Assembly: GCA_002413325.1 (NCBI GenBank)
Contig: DHWT01000009.1
Span: 1 to 6,207 of the forward strand
DNA: 6,207 nucleotides
DNA from: Chitinophagaceae bacterium UBA5175
Lineage (GTDB): Bacteria; Bacteroidota; Bacteroidia; Chitinophagales; Chitinophagaceae
Direction: 5' to 3'
Below, one piece after another: positions 5,481 to 6,207 of the stretch. The notes beneath the pieces are model-generated. The model was not told the DNA's origin, ran no database searches, and worked only from the letters and a program-made list of their open reading frames with translations. The position numbers were made by a program, and so were the translations under genes. Within the stretch, counting starts at the first letter, position 1. Every line of letters starts with the position of its first letter.

Positions 5481-6207
5481 ATGGCAAACGACCATCAAAA
5501 ACTGCAGGCAATCATCTCACATTGTAAGGAATATGGGTTCATATTTCCTTCCAGCGAAATTTACGACGGGCTCAGTGCCGTATATGACTACGGACAATAT
5601 GGCAGCGAATTAAAAAAGAATATCCGGGATTACTGGTGGAAGAGTATGACTCAGCTCCAGGACAATATCGTGGGGATCGATGCGGCGATATTTATGCATC
5701 CAACTACCTGGAAGGCTTCGGGGCATGTGGATCATTTCAGCGATCCCATGATCGACAATAAAGACAGCCAGAAGCGTTACCGGGTAGACCACCTCATTGA
5801 AGGCCATGCCGATGAACTGGAGGCAGCGGGTAAGAAAGACCAGGCCGATGCCCTGATTGCGGCCATGGACGGCCTGCTGGCGAAAAATGATTTCGACGGA
5901 CTGAAAACATTAATCGAAGATAAAAATATCAAATGCGCTGTCAGCGGCACCGCCAACTGGAGTGAAGTCAGGCAGTTCAACCTGATGTTCTCCACCCAGC
6001 TGGGCAGTGTTTCGGAGGAAGCCGGTGAAATATACCTCCGGCCGGAAACCGCCCAGGGCATTTTTGTAAATTTCCTGAACGTCCAGAAAACGGGACGGAT
6101 GAAGATTCCTTTTGGTATTGCCCAGACGGGCAAGGCCTTCCGGAATGAAATCGTGGCCCGGCAGTTTATTTTCCGTATGCGGGAATTCGAACAGATGGAG
6201 ATGCAGT
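5481..6207 (+). CDS. glyQS: Glycine--tRNA ligase (alpha-dimer type), 5' part, cut by right edge
   Basis: This cytoplasmic class II aminoacyl-tRNA synthetase charges tRNA-Gly with glycine using ATP. The first 242 residues are visible and the frame is still open at the edge. The start MANDHQKLQAIISHCKEYGF leads into PSSEIYDGLSAVYDYGQYG (23-41), the signature of the single-chain dimeric enzyme rather than the alpha2beta2 GlyQ/GlyS form. Next come IFMHPTTWKASGHVDHF (70-86) and TANWSEVRQFNLMF (157-170). RPETAQGIFVNF (187-198) belongs to the catalytic core, and FRNEI (220-224) is class II motif 2, whose Arg contacts ATP. The start is firm because homologues begin at the same point and no earlier in-frame Met is needed. 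The gene is divergent from the DUF5686 gene. Its promoter box sits 8 nt before the ATG. No frameshift is seen in the visible part. Confidence 0.96.
   Translation, partial: MANDHQKLQAIISHCKEYGFIFPSSEIYDGLSAVYDYGQYGSELKKNIRDYWWKSMTQLQDNIVGIDAAIFMHPTTWKASGHVDHFSDPMIDNKDSQKRYRVDHLIEGHADELEAAGKKDQADALIAAMDGLLAKNDFDGLKTLIEDKNIKCAVSGTANWSEVRQFNLMFSTQLGSVSEEAGEIYLRPETAQGIFVNFLNVQKTGRMKIPFGIAQTGKAFRNEIVARQFIFRMREFEQMEMQ

Noticed and set aside
5610..6133. Minus-strand frames (5610-5807, 5777-6133) and the plus-strand frame 5398-5613 over the synthetase gene
   Set aside because: All are out of frame with the strongly conserved glycyl-tRNA synthetase reading frame that starts at 5481 and remains open to the edge.

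Overview
The window looks like chromosomal DNA from a Bacteroidota species, probably close to the Chitinophagaceae; the family level is inference. Four things point this way: a DUF5686 outer-membrane protein with a carboxypeptidase-regulatory-like domain, a signal peptide ending in Ala-Gln, the single-chain (alpha-dimer) glycyl-tRNA synthetase, and TAnnTTTG promoter boxes with no Shine-Dalgarno sites at the preferred starts. I see no mobile element, CRISPR array, tRNA or rRNA.

Layout from left to right. Bases 1-392 are gene-poor. They hold only a weak open frame running off the left edge on the minus strand. Bases 393-584 (minus) encode a 63-residue membrane protein that looks real. Bases 706-1467 (minus) encode a divergent NagB-family amino-sugar-phosphate deaminase. 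Bases 1541-2728 (minus) encode an N-acetylglucosamine-6-phosphate deacetylase (NagA). Bases 2900-5407 (minus) encode a large outer-membrane DUF5686 protein. From 5481 to the right edge (plus) lies the 5' third to half of the glycyl-tRNA synthetase gene, which continues beyond the window.

nagA and nagB are transcribed leftwards as a pair, 73 bp apart. They would act in sequence: NagA removes the acetyl group from GlcNAc-6-P, and NagB converts the amino-sugar phosphate to a ketose phosphate plus ammonia, feeding glycolysis from chitin, peptidoglycan or host glycans. The NagB protein belongs to a branch with an altered active site and phosphate loop, so its exact substrate is open. The DUF5686 gene and the glycyl-tRNA synthetase gene are divergent, with 73 bp between their preferred starts. 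Each has a TAnnTTTG box so close to its start codon that the transcripts may be leaderless or nearly so.

I found no clearly new multi-gene system. The points most worth a second look are the divergent NagB active site, the overlapping inverted repeats between nagA and nagB, and the two start-proximal promoters around 5410-5480.
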